A stretch of DNA of 11,007 bases, from the NCBI GenBank assembly GCA_946482045.1, contig CAMLPZ010000138.1, positions 1 through 11,007 on the forward strand, read 5' to 3'. The notes under the pieces were generated by a model. The model had not been told where the DNA came from. It did not search any database and saw nothing but the letters and a program-made list of their open reading frames with translations. Below, piece by piece: positions 1 to 8,398 of the stretch. Numbering within the stretch: the stretch's first letter is position 1; each line of letters opens with the position of its first letter. Origin of the DNA: an uncultured Asticcacaulis sp. (GTDB lineage Bacteria > Pseudomonadota > Alphaproteobacteria > Caulobacterales > Caulobacteraceae). Position numbers and translations under genes: made by a program.

Positions 1-359
1 AGGCCAATACACGTCGCACCGATGGGCGCTCGAACCAGGGCACCGCGCCGGCCGATGCCGGCACGCAAACGGCGCTGACGGCCCTGACGCGCCGCCTGCA
101 GGAATTGTGGAACCCGAACTGCGATGTTCCGGGCGCACGCCTTGTCAGTCCGGAAATCGGATTTACCATCTCGCCCAATGGGCGGGTAGTGCAAGGGCCG
201 CAGTGGGTGAACCGCCGCAACGACCCGGTATGGCAGGCGGCCGCGTCCAGGGCCATGAGCGCGGTCAAGCAGGGCGAGCTCTATGACGACCTGCCAAAGG
301 AACTGTACAACCGTCCGCTTGAAATTACGTTCGACGGCAAATCGGCCTGCGGTGGCTGA
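1..359 (+). CDS. tolA: TolA, C-terminal domain (5' end outside window)
   Basis: This is the end of TolA, the inner-membrane Tol protein that spans the periplasm and contacts Pal and TolB through its C-terminal domain. The frame is open from base 3 to the TGA at 357-359, leaving 118 visible codons. The first ~25 residues are a low-complexity Thr/Ala/Gly/Asn stretch, as expected for the end of the long linker. The globular domain follows, with the segment LTRRLQELWNPNCDVPGA, then IGFTISPNGRVV and the pairing-type helix DPVWQAAASRAMSAVKQ. The alphaproteobacterial TolA C-terminal domain characteristically has such a WNP-x-C motif near its start and a second Cys near its end (SACGG here), so a disulfide is likely. 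The in-frame TTG at 105 lies inside the domain and is not a start. tolB begins 96 bases downstream, which supports the assignment. Confidence 0.9.
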   Translation, partial: ANTRRTDGRSNQGTAPADAGTQTALTALTRRLQELWNPNCDVPGARLVSPEIGFTISPNGRVVQGPQWVNRRNDPVWQAAASRAMSAVKQGELYDDLPKELYNRPLEITFDGKSACGG

Positions 360-455
360 TGTGCCATAAAAATGCGCTCAATGCGCACTACGGTTAAATC
401 CGCTACCTATCGCGAAGTGCCAAGATATATAACCAGGACACACAAAGGAGACAGC

Positions 456-1805
456 ATGCGCAAGACAGCCACCGGACCTTTCGACCTGACAAAGCGCGGA
501 TTGCTTGCGTCGGGCGTGGGATTGGCGGGGCTGGCTCTGGCGCCGGCTGCTGCCTTTTCACAGGACGTGCTGCGCGGGACGGTGGACCAGGGCAATATCC
601 AGCCCCTGCCGATCGCCATCGACATCAATTCCGGTGCCGATGCCTCCGGCACCAATATGGGCGCGCAGATTTCCAAGGTGATTTCGGCAGACCTGGAACG
701 TTCGGGCTTCTTCAAGCCGATCGATCCGAACGCCTTTATCGCGCACGAAGCCGACGTCAATGTTCAGCCGAACTTCGACAACTGGCGCACCATTAACGCC
801 CAGTACCTGTCCAATGGCCGCGCCTTCACCGACGCCGATGGCCGCCTGACGGTCGATTTCCGCCTGTGGGACGTTTTCGGCACCAACCAACTCCTGGGCC
901 AGTCGATGACGGCGACGCCGGAAAACTGGCGGCGCGTGGCGCACAAGATCGCCGACGCCATCTATGAGCGCCTGACCGGTGAAGAAGGCTATTTCGATAC
1001 GCGCGTCGTCTTCGTCGCCGAAAGCGGCAAACGCGGTAATCGCATTAAGCGCCTCGCTATCATGGACCAGGACGCGGCCAATCCGTCCTATCTGACCGAT
1101 GGCTCGACCAAGGTTATGACGCCGCGCTTCTCGGCCGACAGCCAGGAAGTCGTCTACATGTCGCTGAGCGCCGACCGCGCGCGCATCTATATCTTCAATA
1201 TCGAAACCGGCCGCCAGGAATCGGTCGGCGATTTCCGAGGCATGGTTTTCGCGCCGCGCTTCTCGCCCGATGGCTCAAAGCTGGCCTTTACTGTGACGCA
1301 AGGCGGCAATTCCGATATCTATACGATGGACCTGGGCTCGCGTCAGACGACGCGCCTGACGCGCGACGGTTCGATCGATACGTCGCCGTCCTTCTCGCCC
1401 GACGGCAGCCGGATCGCCTTTACCTCGGACCGGGGCGGCTCGCCGCAGATATATGTGATGAACGCCGATGGTTCGAACGTGCGCCGCCTCACCTTTGGCG
1501 GCGGCGCCTATTCGACACCCGTCTTCAGCCCCAAGGGCGACATGATCGCCTTCACCAAGCAGTCGGGCGGCCGCTTCTCCATTGGCGTCATGAATCCCAA
1601 CGGCGGCGGTGAAAAGCTTTTGACCTCGTCCTATCTGGAAGAAGGTCCGACCTGGGCGCCGAATGGCCGCTACATCATGTTCTTCCGTGAGCCGCCGGGC
1701 GGCGCGCCATCCCTGTGGACGGTCGAGGCGTCAGGCAGGATCGAGCGGCCGGTGCCCTATCACGGTGGCGCCTCGGACCCGGCGTGGTCACCGCGCCTGA
1801 AATAG
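456..1805 (+). CDS. tolB: TolB, periplasmic beta-propeller of the Tol-Pal system
   Basis: TolB is the periplasmic Tol-Pal protein that binds Pal and TolA and regulates Pal mobility at the division site. The chosen ATG at 456 has the Shine-Dalgarno AAAGGAG at 444-450 five bases upstream and begins directly with a signal peptide. The open frame extends further upstream to 372 but lacks a signal or ribosome site there. The product is 449 residues. Residues ~12-35 are the signal peptide (KR-GLLASG, hydrophobic core, then APAAA). Residues ~36-165 match the TolB N-terminal domain ([20 protein letters not shown]). Five or more PD40/WD40-like blades follow, recognised by F/W-S-P-D-G-type motifs near residues 223, 267, 310, 355, 399 and 443. 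The length is close to the family norm. The signal has a Tat-like T-K-R-G-L-L context but Lys-Arg rather than Arg-Arg, so the export route is uncertain. Confidence 0.96.
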   Translation: MRKTATGPFDLTKRGLLASGVGLAGLALAPAAAFSQDVLRGTVDQGNIQPLPIAIDINSGADASGTNMGAQISKVISADLERSGFFKPIDPNAFIAHEADVNVQPNFDNWRTINAQYLSNGRAFTDADGRLTVDFRLWDVFGTNQLLGQSMTATPENWRRVAHKIADAIYERLTGEEGYFDTRVVFVAESGKRGNRIKRLAIMDQDAANPSYLTDGSTKVMTPRFSADSQEVVYMSLSADRARIYIFNIETGRQESVGDFRGMVFAPRFSPDGSKLAFTVTQGGNSDIYTMDLGSRQTTRLTRDGSIDTSPSFSPDGSRIAFTSDRGGSPQIYVMNADGSNVRRLTFGGGAYSTPVFSPKGDMIAFTKQSGGRFSIGVMNPNGGGEKLLTSSYLEEGPTWAPNGRYIMFFREPPGGAPSLWTVEASGRIERPVPYHGGASDPAWSPRLK

Positions 1806-1863
1806 CGGAAGTCTCACGTTTTTATGAAGCATTTGCCCGGATAGTTGAAATTAACACTTGTGT

Positions 1864-1889
1864 TTGACAAAACCGACGGGGCATATGAT
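1864..1889 (+). promoter_or_regulatory. Candidate promoter for pal
   Basis: In the 176-base gap between tolB and pal, a perfect -35 hexamer TTGACA lies at 1864-1869 and a -10-like TATGAT at 1884-1889. The spacer is only 14 bases, shorter than the usual 16-18, so the true -10 could be a weaker neighbour. A separate promoter would let Pal, an abundant lipoprotein, be made in excess of TolA and TolB. This is inferred from hexamers alone. Confidence 0.35.
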
Positions 1890-1897
1890 GGTAACCG

Positions 1898-1920
1898 TTA
1901 ACGCAGTTTGTGAACGTTAA
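1898..1920 (+). repeat. Inverted repeat in the pal leader
   Basis: TTAACG at 1898-1903 is mirrored by CGTTAA at 1915-1920 with 11 bases between. This is close to two turns of helix from one arm to the next, a layout that would suit a dimeric DNA-binding protein. It sits just downstream of the candidate pal promoter. The arms do not match the CtrA spacing TTAA-N7-TTAA. A chance palindrome is possible. Confidence 0.3.
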
Positions 1921-1981
1921 AGTCACAAAAATCATGCAATAGAACCGCATAAGGGTTCGACCTGGTGAGAGAGGTGGATTT

Positions 1982-2533
1982 ATGTCGATCAAGACCAAAA
2001 CCGTTGTGAAAACAGCCCTTGTGGCCTTTGTGCTGACATCCGTTGCTGCCTGCTCGGACAAGCCGAAGCCCGTCGAGCCCACGCCAACGCCGCCGCCGGT
2101 GGCAAGCACTCCGGCTCCGCAGCCGCAGCCGGCTCCGACCCAGCCTGTCCAGACCGGTATCCTGCCGGGCTCGCAGCAGGACTTCGTCGTCAATGTCGGC
2201 GACCGCGTCTATTTCGACACCGATCAGTCGTCGCTGCGCGCCGATGCTCAGGGCGTTCTGGCCGCGCAGGCTGCTTGGCTGAACCGCTATCCGAACGTCA
2301 AGATCCGCATCGAAGGCAATGCCGACGAACGCGGCACGCGGGAATACAACTTTGCCCTGGGCGCTCGCCGCGCAGAATCGGTGTCGGAGTTCCTGATTTC
2401 CAAGGGTGTCGCCCCCGCCCGCATCTCGACCATTTCCTACGGCAAGGAAAACCCGCTGAATCCCGGTTCGGATGAGGATGCCTGGGCGCAGAACCGTAAC
2501 GCGCACACCTCGCTGACCTCGGGCGCGCAATAA
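1982..2533 (+). CDS. pal: Pal, peptidoglycan-associated outer-membrane lipoprotein
   Basis: Pal anchors the outer membrane to peptidoglycan and is the target of TolB and TolA. The ATG at 1982 follows the Shine-Dalgarno AGAGAGG at 1968-1974. The 183-residue product has a type II signal peptide with the lipobox S-V-A-A-C, so Cys24 should be the lipidated first residue. Ser25 then Asp26 follow. Residues ~27-57 are a Pro/Ala/Gln-rich tether, longer than in enterobacterial Pal. Residues ~68-178 form the OmpA-like peptidoglycan-binding domain. It has VYFDTDQSSL, then GNADERGTREYN, whose Asp115 is the family's diaminopimelate-binding Asp, and NFALGARRA, whose Arg130 is the partner Arg. It also has the YGKENPL and AWAQNR motifs. 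The gene ends at a strong hairpin terminator, so it closes the tolB-pal part of the cluster. Confidence 0.97.
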   Translation: MSIKTKTVVKTALVAFVLTSVAACSDKPKPVEPTPTPPPVASTPAPQPQPAPTQPVQTGILPGSQQDFVVNVGDRVYFDTDQSSLRADAQGVLAAQAAWLNRYPNVKIRIEGNADERGTREYNFALGARRAESVSEFLISKGVAPARISTISYGKENPLNPGSDEDAWAQNRNAHTSLTSGAQ

Positions 2534-2558
2534 GCTTTCAACCTTTTTCCGGTTGCGG

Positions 2559-2600
2559 ATCAGGCCTCTCACGATTAACGTGCGGGGCCTGATTTCGTTT
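2559..2600 (+). terminator. Terminator after pal
   Basis: ATCAGGCC (2559-2566) pairs perfectly with GGCCTGAT (2586-2593). Inside it, CACG (2570-2573) pairs with CGTG (2579-2582) around an ATTAA loop. The T-rich stretch TTCGTTT follows at 2594-2600. The position, 25 bases after the pal stop, fits an intrinsic terminator. It implies that the next gene needs its own promoter. Confidence 0.8.
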
Positions 2601-2672
2601 GCGCAGCTAGCATTCGCGCCGTCACCGAACTTTCAGTAACTCAGCGTTTTTTTGTCGAGACATGCCAGTATA

Positions 2673-2689
2673 AGCGGGGGGCACCCGCT
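2673..2689 (+). other. Hairpin in the leader of the CsgG-like gene
   Basis: AGCGGG (2673-2678) pairs with CCCGCT (2684-2689) around a five-base loop, 42 bases before the start codon. A -10-like TATAAG overlaps its left edge at 2669-2674, but no convincing -35 lies 16-18 bases upstream; the sequence there is a T-run. The rest of the 2601-2731 interval shows no gene. It may be a 5' UTR structure or a binding site; its role is unknown. Confidence 0.35.
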
Positions 2690-2731
2690 GAAGTCTACGC
2701 GTCTCAGCCTATTTCATCGGGGAGAAACCGA

Positions 2732-3685
2732 ATGACCACTCTTAAACTCATTTCGCGTGTCCTGGCGGCGGGCGTTGCCGTCTCGGCGCTGATGGCCGCG
2801 CCGGCCGTGTTCGCCCAGGCCAAGGCCTCCAAGGTCCAGCAGACCCAGGACAAGATGTTGTCGGAAATCCCGAAATGCTCGCAGAAACTCGGCACCATCT
2901 CCATCGTCGATGGCGACGATGCCTCGGGCTGGACGCAGAATAGCCTGGCTCCGCCGCAAAAATTGCTGAAGGTCATCGTGCAGAAGTCGGGCTGCTTCAG
3001 CCTGGTCGATCGCGGCGCCGGTATGAATGCGGCCGCTAAGGAGCGTGAGATCGGCCAGAACCTCGGCCTGCAGCGCGGATCGAACGTCGGCAAGGGCCAG
3101 ATCAAGGCGGCGGATTTCGTATTGGTCGCGGAAGTCGGCAGCGCGGACTCCAACACCGGCGGCGCCGGCGCAGCGGGCCTGATTGGCGGCCTTGTCGGCG
3201 GCCGTGCCGGGGCGGTCATCGGTGGCTTCCGCACCAAGAAGCTTGAAGCAGACGTCGTCCTGTCACTCACGGACGTGCGCACCTCGGAATCGAACGCCTT
3301 CGAAGGCCACGCCGCCAAAAACGACCTGAGCTGGGGCGCCGGTGGCGGCCTGGGCTTCGCCGGCGCGGTCGGCGGCGGTTATGAAGATACCGAGGTCGGC
3401 CGCATCGTCACTCAGGCCTTCATCGTCGCCTACAGCGAAATGGTCAACAATCTGGGCGGAATCGATGTTGGCGGCAAGGCAGCGGCGCCCGAACGCGCCT
3501 TTACCGTCCAGGCGGCGACGACCTTGCGCAAGACGCCCGATCCCAAAGGCGCGGTCGTCCGTGCCTTGCCGGTCGGCCTGACCCTTTATCCGACAGGCGA
3601 AAAGAACGGCATCTGGTGGCAGGTCGCCGACGACAACGACAATATCGGCTGGGTCAAGAACGACACACTGTCGGCTGCACAATAG
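2732..3685 (+). CDS. Exported CsgG/HfaB-like protein with C-terminal SH3-like domain
   Basis: This gene has no name I recognise. The ATG at 2732 follows the Shine-Dalgarno GGGGAG at 2719-2724. The 317-residue product has a signal peptide (1-29, ending AVFAQA) with no lipobox, unlike CsgG itself, which is a lipoprotein. Residues ~53-240 follow the CsgG layout: an IVDGDD strand, LLKVIVQKSGCFSLVDRG, AADFVLVAEVGS at ~127-138, a variable hairpin, VVLSLTDVRTSE at ~175-186, a second hairpin, and a helix near 225-240. In CsgG the two variable segments are the transmembrane hairpins of the secretion pore. Here both are very Gly-rich (142-165 and 202-218). Residues ~256-316 resemble a bacterial SH3 domain (TTLRKTPDPKGAVV, WWQVAD, IGWVK), suggesting wall or protein binding. 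C49 and C88 are the only cysteines. Pore formation is not shown. It lies between pal and cpoB, each side closed by hairpins. Confidence 0.75.
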   Translation: MTTLKLISRVLAAGVAVSALMAAPAVFAQAKASKVQQTQDKMLSEIPKCSQKLGTISIVDGDDASGWTQNSLAPPQKLLKVIVQKSGCFSLVDRGAGMNAAAKEREIGQNLGLQRGSNVGKGQIKAADFVLVAEVGSADSNTGGAGAAGLIGGLVGGRAGAVIGGFRTKKLEADVVLSLTDVRTSESNAFEGHAAKNDLSWGAGGGLGFAGAVGGGYEDTEVGRIVTQAFIVAYSEMVNNLGGIDVGGKAAAPERAFTVQAATTLRKTPDPKGAVVRALPVGLTLYPTGEKNGIWWQVADDNDNIGWVKNDTLSAAQ

Positions 3686-3697
3686 GACTTCCGAAAA

Positions 3698-3736
3698 TCG
3701 GGTTAAATTAGACGTTTACGTCTTAATTCGGCCCGA
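3698..3736 (+). other. Long imperfect hairpin after the CsgG-like gene
   Basis: A long imperfect stem is centred on the TTTA loop at 3715-3718. AGACG (3710-3714) pairs with CGTCT (3719-3723). AATT pairs with AATT after a one-base bulge, and TCGGG (3698-3702) pairs with CCCGA (3732-3736) through G-T wobbles. It starts 13 bases after the stop codon. No T-tract follows, so it may act as an mRNA 3' end stabiliser or transcription pause rather than a classical terminator. Confidence 0.5.
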
Positions 3737-3743
3737 CTATGGT
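3715..3743 (+). promoter_or_regulatory. Weak candidate promoter for cpoB
   Basis: TTTACG (3715-3720) and TATGGT (3738-3743) are separated by 17 bases. The first differs from the TTGACG/TTGACA type by one or two bases, and the second matches TATAAT at four of six positions. If real, its transcript would start just before the hairpin-T-tract at 3764-3790, making that structure a leader attenuator for cpoB and tilS. Hexamer evidence only. Confidence 0.2.
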
Positions 3744-3763
3744 GTTTACCTGAGCACTGTATT

Positions 3764-3790
3764 GCGCCGGCTCCGGCCGGCGCTTTTCTC
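3764..3790 (+). terminator. Perfect GC-rich hairpin terminator upstream of cpoB
   Basis: GCGCCGGC (3764-3771) and GCCGGCGC (3776-3783) form a perfect 8-bp stem around TCCG, followed at once by TTTTCTC (3784-3790). This has the form of an intrinsic terminator. It ends only 25 bases before the cpoB start codon, leaving no room for a promoter between them. So either cpoB is reached by read-through or the element is an attenuator. Confidence 0.75.
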
Positions 3791-3815
3791 GTGTTACGGG
3801 CGGGGAAGAGGTTCC

Positions 3816-4769
3816 ATGACAGAGTATCGTTGCCGTAAACAGTTTACAGCGGGTTGGCGGGCACATGCCGCCGCGGGTTTGACCGGCCTGGCGTTGGTCT
3901 TGTCGTTGGGGGCGGGGACGGCCGCGCTGGTGTCGCCGGCCACGGCGCACGCGCAACTGTTCAGCACCGATGACGATGAGGACGATCCCACCATGCGTCC
4001 GACCGACAACGAGGTCTGGGACGCCAAGAAACTCCAGAAGCTGGACCGCAATGTCCGCAAGCTGCAGCGCACGATCGCCCGCCTGGAAGGCAAGGCACCC
4101 AATCCGCCGATCCTGATCGAACCTGATCCGGAAGTGGTGGCCCTGCAGGCGACCGTCGATATTCTGTCCCGCAAGGTAGAGGAGCAGAATGCGGGCCTTA
4201 TCCGCCTGACCGGCCAGCTTGAGGAAACGCAGTTCCAGAATCGCCAGCTGATCGAACAGATTTCGGCCCTGACCGCGCGCGTCGATACCTTGACCAAGCG
4301 CGTCGATCTCAATGACGCGCATATCAAGGACATCGATGCCGCACTTGCGCCACCGCCTCCGCCGCCGCCTACCTTGGGCGATGCGCAGTCGGACTTCGAA
4401 CGCGCCTATAACATGATGACGTCGGGCCAGATCGATGATGCCGAACGCGCCTTCGAAGGCTTTACCACAACCTGGCCCGAAGCTTCGCAACTGCCTGAAG
4501 CCTGGTTCCGCCTGGGCCAGATCCGCGCGAAGAAGCAGGACAACCCGGGCGCCATCGCGGCCTATGCGACGGCGCTGAAGGGTTGGCCCAAGGCCGCATG
4601 GGCGCCCGAAGCCACCGTCAACCTGGCCGGTACTCTGACCGACAGCAATCGTCCGTCAGATGCCTGCGCGACGCTTGCCCAGTTCGACAAACTCTACGCC
4701 AAGGCGGCAACGGCGGAAAGCAAGGCTCAGGCGAAGACGCTGAAAGTCCGGGCGAAATGCAAGGCCTGA
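3816..4769 (+). CDS. cpoB: CpoB (YbgF), Tol-associated coiled-coil/TPR periplasmic protein
   Basis: CpoB coordinates outer-membrane constriction by Tol-Pal with septal peptidoglycan synthesis. I choose the ATG at 3816, with GGGGAAGAGG at 3802-3811 just upstream. The frame is open back to 3762, but that stretch is the terminator hairpin and would encode no signal sequence. The product has 317 residues. The signal peptide (~1-46) has a long basic N-region, a hydrophobic core at ~18-40, and probable cleavage after PATAHA. An acidic stretch (DDDEDD) follows. Heptad-like coiled-coil segments lie at ~68-93 and ~105-177, then a run of seven prolines at 179-185. The C-terminal domain (~188-315) has three TPR units, including AYNMMTSGQIDDAERAFEGF and AWFRLGQIRAKKQDNPGAIAAY. 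This is the classical CpoB architecture of trimerising coiled coil plus TPR. Its stop codon overlaps the start of tilS. Confidence 0.94.
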   Translation: MTEYRCRKQFTAGWRAHAAAGLTGLALVLSLGAGTAALVSPATAHAQLFSTDDDEDDPTMRPTDNEVWDAKKLQKLDRNVRKLQRTIARLEGKAPNPPILIEPDPEVVALQATVDILSRKVEEQNAGLIRLTGQLEETQFQNRQLIEQISALTARVDTLTKRVDLNDAHIKDIDAALAPPPPPPPTLGDAQSDFERAYNMMTSGQIDDAERAFEGFTTTWPEASQLPEAWFRLGQIRAKKQDNPGAIAAYATALKGWPKAAWAPEATVNLAGTLTDSNRPSDACATLAQFDKLYAKAATAESKAQAKTLKVRAKCKA

Positions 4770-6067
4770 CGGCCGGCCTGGAAGACGCCTTCGCGATTTT
4801 CGACACCTATCTTGACGGACCCGCCGACCACCCGGTCGGCGTTGCCGTTTCCGGAGGCGGCGACTCGGTGGCGTTGCTGCACGCCCTGGCGCTGTGGGGC
4901 CGCCGGCCGCTGGAAGTTTTCTCCGTCGACCATGGCCTGAATCCCGATAGCCGCGGCTGGACGGAAGGCGTGGCGCGGCACGCGCAAAACGTCGGTGCGG
5001 GCTTTACCGCGTTGGCATGGACAGGAGAGAAACCCAAAACCGGCCTGTCGGCCAAGGCGCGAACCGCGCGCCACCGGCTTCTGGCGGACGCCGCGCGCGC
5101 AAAAGGCGTGACGGTCATCTGCCTGGCGCACACCCACGATGACATCGCAGAAGCCTTAGTCATGGCCGAGGAAGGATCGAATGTCGGCCCGCCGGCGCTT
5201 TGGGCGCCGTCGCCGGTGTGGCCGGATGGCCGTGGCGTCTTCCTCTTCCGCCCCTTTATCGGCAAGCGCCGGGCGGAATTGCGCGACTTTCTTGAAATGC
5301 GCGGCGTCAGCTGGATCGAAGACCCGGCGAACGCGAACATGGCATCGGCGCGGGCGCGGGCGCGTAAAGCGCTCGAAGGACAGGTCCTGGTCAGCCCGAC
5401 GCTCGGCCTGTTTCTACAGCCAGTCCGGCTGTGTCAGGACCTGCCGCACCTGCTGCTTGACGATGGTCTGGACGAGTTCGGCGCCATTATATTCGACGCC
5501 AAAGTCTTCGACGCCCTGCCGGAGGTCGTAGCGCGCCACCGGCTGGCGGCGGCGGTCGTCAGTGCCGGCGGCGGCGACAGGCTGCCCCGGCGCGACAGTC
5601 TCGACCGCCTGCGCCGGGACATGACACCGGATACGACGGCTACGCTGTGTGGTGCGCGCATCCGCCGTAATGGTGGCCGGATCATGATCGTGCGCGAGGC
5701 CGGTGAACTGGAACGGCGCAGGCCCGATCCGCTTTGTGCCGTGGCTGGACACCCGGCCATGTGGGATGGCCGTTTTGAGATTCTCGCCGGGCAGGGAACG
5801 ACCATCCATCCGTCGGCCCAGTTCCGTACGTCCTTAAGCGATGCCGATCGGAACGCCCTGCTGGCCTTGCCGGCCGCTCTTCGCGGCGCCCTGCCGGTTC
5901 TCATAGCCGGCACGGCTGCACCCGTTCTGCCATTTCCTCTTCATAATGACGGCTTGAACGGACACGGCATAAAGCTTGCTTGCTGGGTCATGCCGCGTTT
6001 TCTGGCCGCCTGCGGTGTCTTCGCCCGCGAAAGCGATTGTTCCCGAATGCGGGAAAAACCGCTGTAG
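4757..6067 (+). CDS. tilS: TilS, tRNA(Ile)-lysidine synthetase
   Basis: TilS uses ATP and lysine to convert C34 of the CAU-anticodon tRNA-Ile to lysidine, so that it reads AUA rather than AUG. I start it at the ATG at 4757, which overlaps the last 13 bases of cpoB. The frame is open further upstream, but only inside cpoB and out of its frame. No clear Shine-Dalgarno is seen, so translation may be coupled to cpoB. The 436-residue product has the N-type ATP pyrophosphatase P-loop S-G-G-G-D-S at 32-37. VDHGLNPDSRG follows at 57-66, then ARTARHRLL at 101-109 and the AHTHDD motif at 124-129. IEDPANAN lies at 187-194, where the family has a D-P-S/T-N motif. The C-terminal half (~210-436) is less conserved and shows no motif that I can name. 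The motif after AHTHDD (IAEALVMAEEG) is more divergent than in gammaproteobacteria, but the catalytic residues are present. Confidence 0.93.
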   Translation: MQGLTAGLEDAFAIFDTYLDGPADHPVGVAVSGGGDSVALLHALALWGRRPLEVFSVDHGLNPDSRGWTEGVARHAQNVGAGFTALAWTGEKPKTGLSAKARTARHRLLADAARAKGVTVICLAHTHDDIAEALVMAEEGSNVGPPALWAPSPVWPDGRGVFLFRPFIGKRRAELRDFLEMRGVSWIEDPANANMASARARARKALEGQVLVSPTLGLFLQPVRLCQDLPHLLLDDGLDEFGAIIFDAKVFDALPEVVARHRLAAAVVSAGGGDRLPRRDSLDRLRRDMTPDTTATLCGARIRRNGGRIMIVREAGELERRRPDPLCAVAGHPAMWDGRFEILAGQGTTIHPSAQFRTSLSDADRNALLALPAALRGALPVLIAGTAAPVLPFPLHNDGLNGHGIKLACWVMPRFLAACGVFARESDCSRMREKPL

Positions 6068-6170
6068 CAATGTTTACAGATGCTCCCTATATGGTGTGAT
6101 TGAAGTGTGTATCGCTCCTTTACCGGTCGCCGTGATAAGCGGGCGGAGGCAGGGGCGGAAACGATCAACC

Positions 6171-6236
6171 GGCGCGTGGTCCACGCGACTGTTTTTGAGG
6201 CCTGCGGGCGCGTTGCCTACGCGACCGTTTTTGAGG
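6171..6236 (+). repeat. Two tandem 30-base hairpin-plus-T repeats in the ftsH leader
   Basis: Copies at 6171-6200 and 6207-6236 agree at 26 of 30 bases, with a 36-base period and a CCTGCG spacer. Each has an inverted repeat (CGCGTG/CACGCG in copy 1, CGCGT/ACGCG in copy 2), then GAC(T/C)GTTTTTGAGG. The stem followed by T5 resembles a small intrinsic terminator. The GAGG of copy 2 at 6233-6236 is also the only Shine-Dalgarno-like sequence for ftsH, 11 bases before its ATG. The rest of the 6068-6247 gap shows no gene and no convincing promoter; TTTACA at 6073-6078 lacks a well-spaced -10. Confidence 0.8.
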
Positions 6237-6247
6237 AATGACCTGGC

Positions 6248-8161
<1,914 letters not shown>

Positions 8162-8182
8162 CCGGTAACACATTAAGCGAAG

Positions 8183-8213
8183 CGGGCGAGGGAAACCTTG
8201 CCCGTTTCTGTTT
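8183..8213 (+). terminator. Terminator after ftsH
   Basis: CGGGCGAGG (8183-8191) pairs with CCTTGCCCG (8196-8204), with one G-T wobble, around a stable GAAA tetraloop. TTTCTGTTT follows at 8205-8213. It starts 21 bases after the ftsH stop and is the best intrinsic terminator in the window. It should separate ftsH transcription from ftsQA. Confidence 0.88.
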
Positions 8214-8383
8214 GTGCATGGCAAAGACACTTTGCGCTTCGCCTTGCTTCGCTTGGCTCCGCCCAGCACAGAATTTCTTAATGCGCCAAATCTTTTAAAA
8301 CTGCCGTATTGTATAAAAGTGCATATATTTCATACGTTTATATGTAGGGCTCCATTCCTTATCCTTAAACGAATCGCTGTTTG

Positions 8384-8398
8384 TTATGACATTGTTAA
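8384..8398 (+). promoter_or_regulatory. Near-consensus CtrA box upstream of ftsQA
   Basis: TTAT-N7-TTAA at 8384-8398 differs by one base from the CtrA recognition pattern TTAA-N7-TTAA. It lies 149 bases before the ftsQ start codon. In Caulobacter crescentus, ftsQA transcription is known to depend on CtrA, so the placement makes biological sense. AT-rich DNA produces such matches by chance, and no clear -10 at the expected distance was found. The call is therefore tentative. Confidence 0.35.

Noticed and set aside
372..455. Upstream extension of the tolB frame
   Set aside because: The ATG at 456 has a strong ribosome site and begins with a signal peptide. The extra 28 codons would bury that signal inside the protein.
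1898..2572. 224-codon open frame on the - strand
   Set aside because: It is antisense to pal, including its promoter region and terminator; composition is arginine-rich and no family is recognisable.
2626..2648. ECF sigma-factor style promoter (CGAAC, then GTT) before the CsgG-like gene
   Set aside because: The first element lacks the second G of GGAAC and the spacing is 15 rather than 16-17 bases, so the match is no better than chance.
4583..4756. Upstream extension of the tilS frame
   Set aside because: It overlaps the TPR-coding part of cpoB in another frame and adds basic residues not seen in TilS. The ATG at 4757 gives the expected N-terminus just before the P-loop.
6040..6055. Hairpin TTCCCG/CGGGAA near the end of tilS
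   Set aside because: It is inside the coding sequence and is followed by A residues, not T, so it is not a terminator on the + strand. On the - strand there is no gene for it to end.
8236..8265. Three 10-base GCTTCGC-type units as a possible CRISPR or protein-binding array
   Set aside because: The units are directly abutting without spacers and imperfect. Short tandem runs of this kind are common in GC-rich intergenic DNA.
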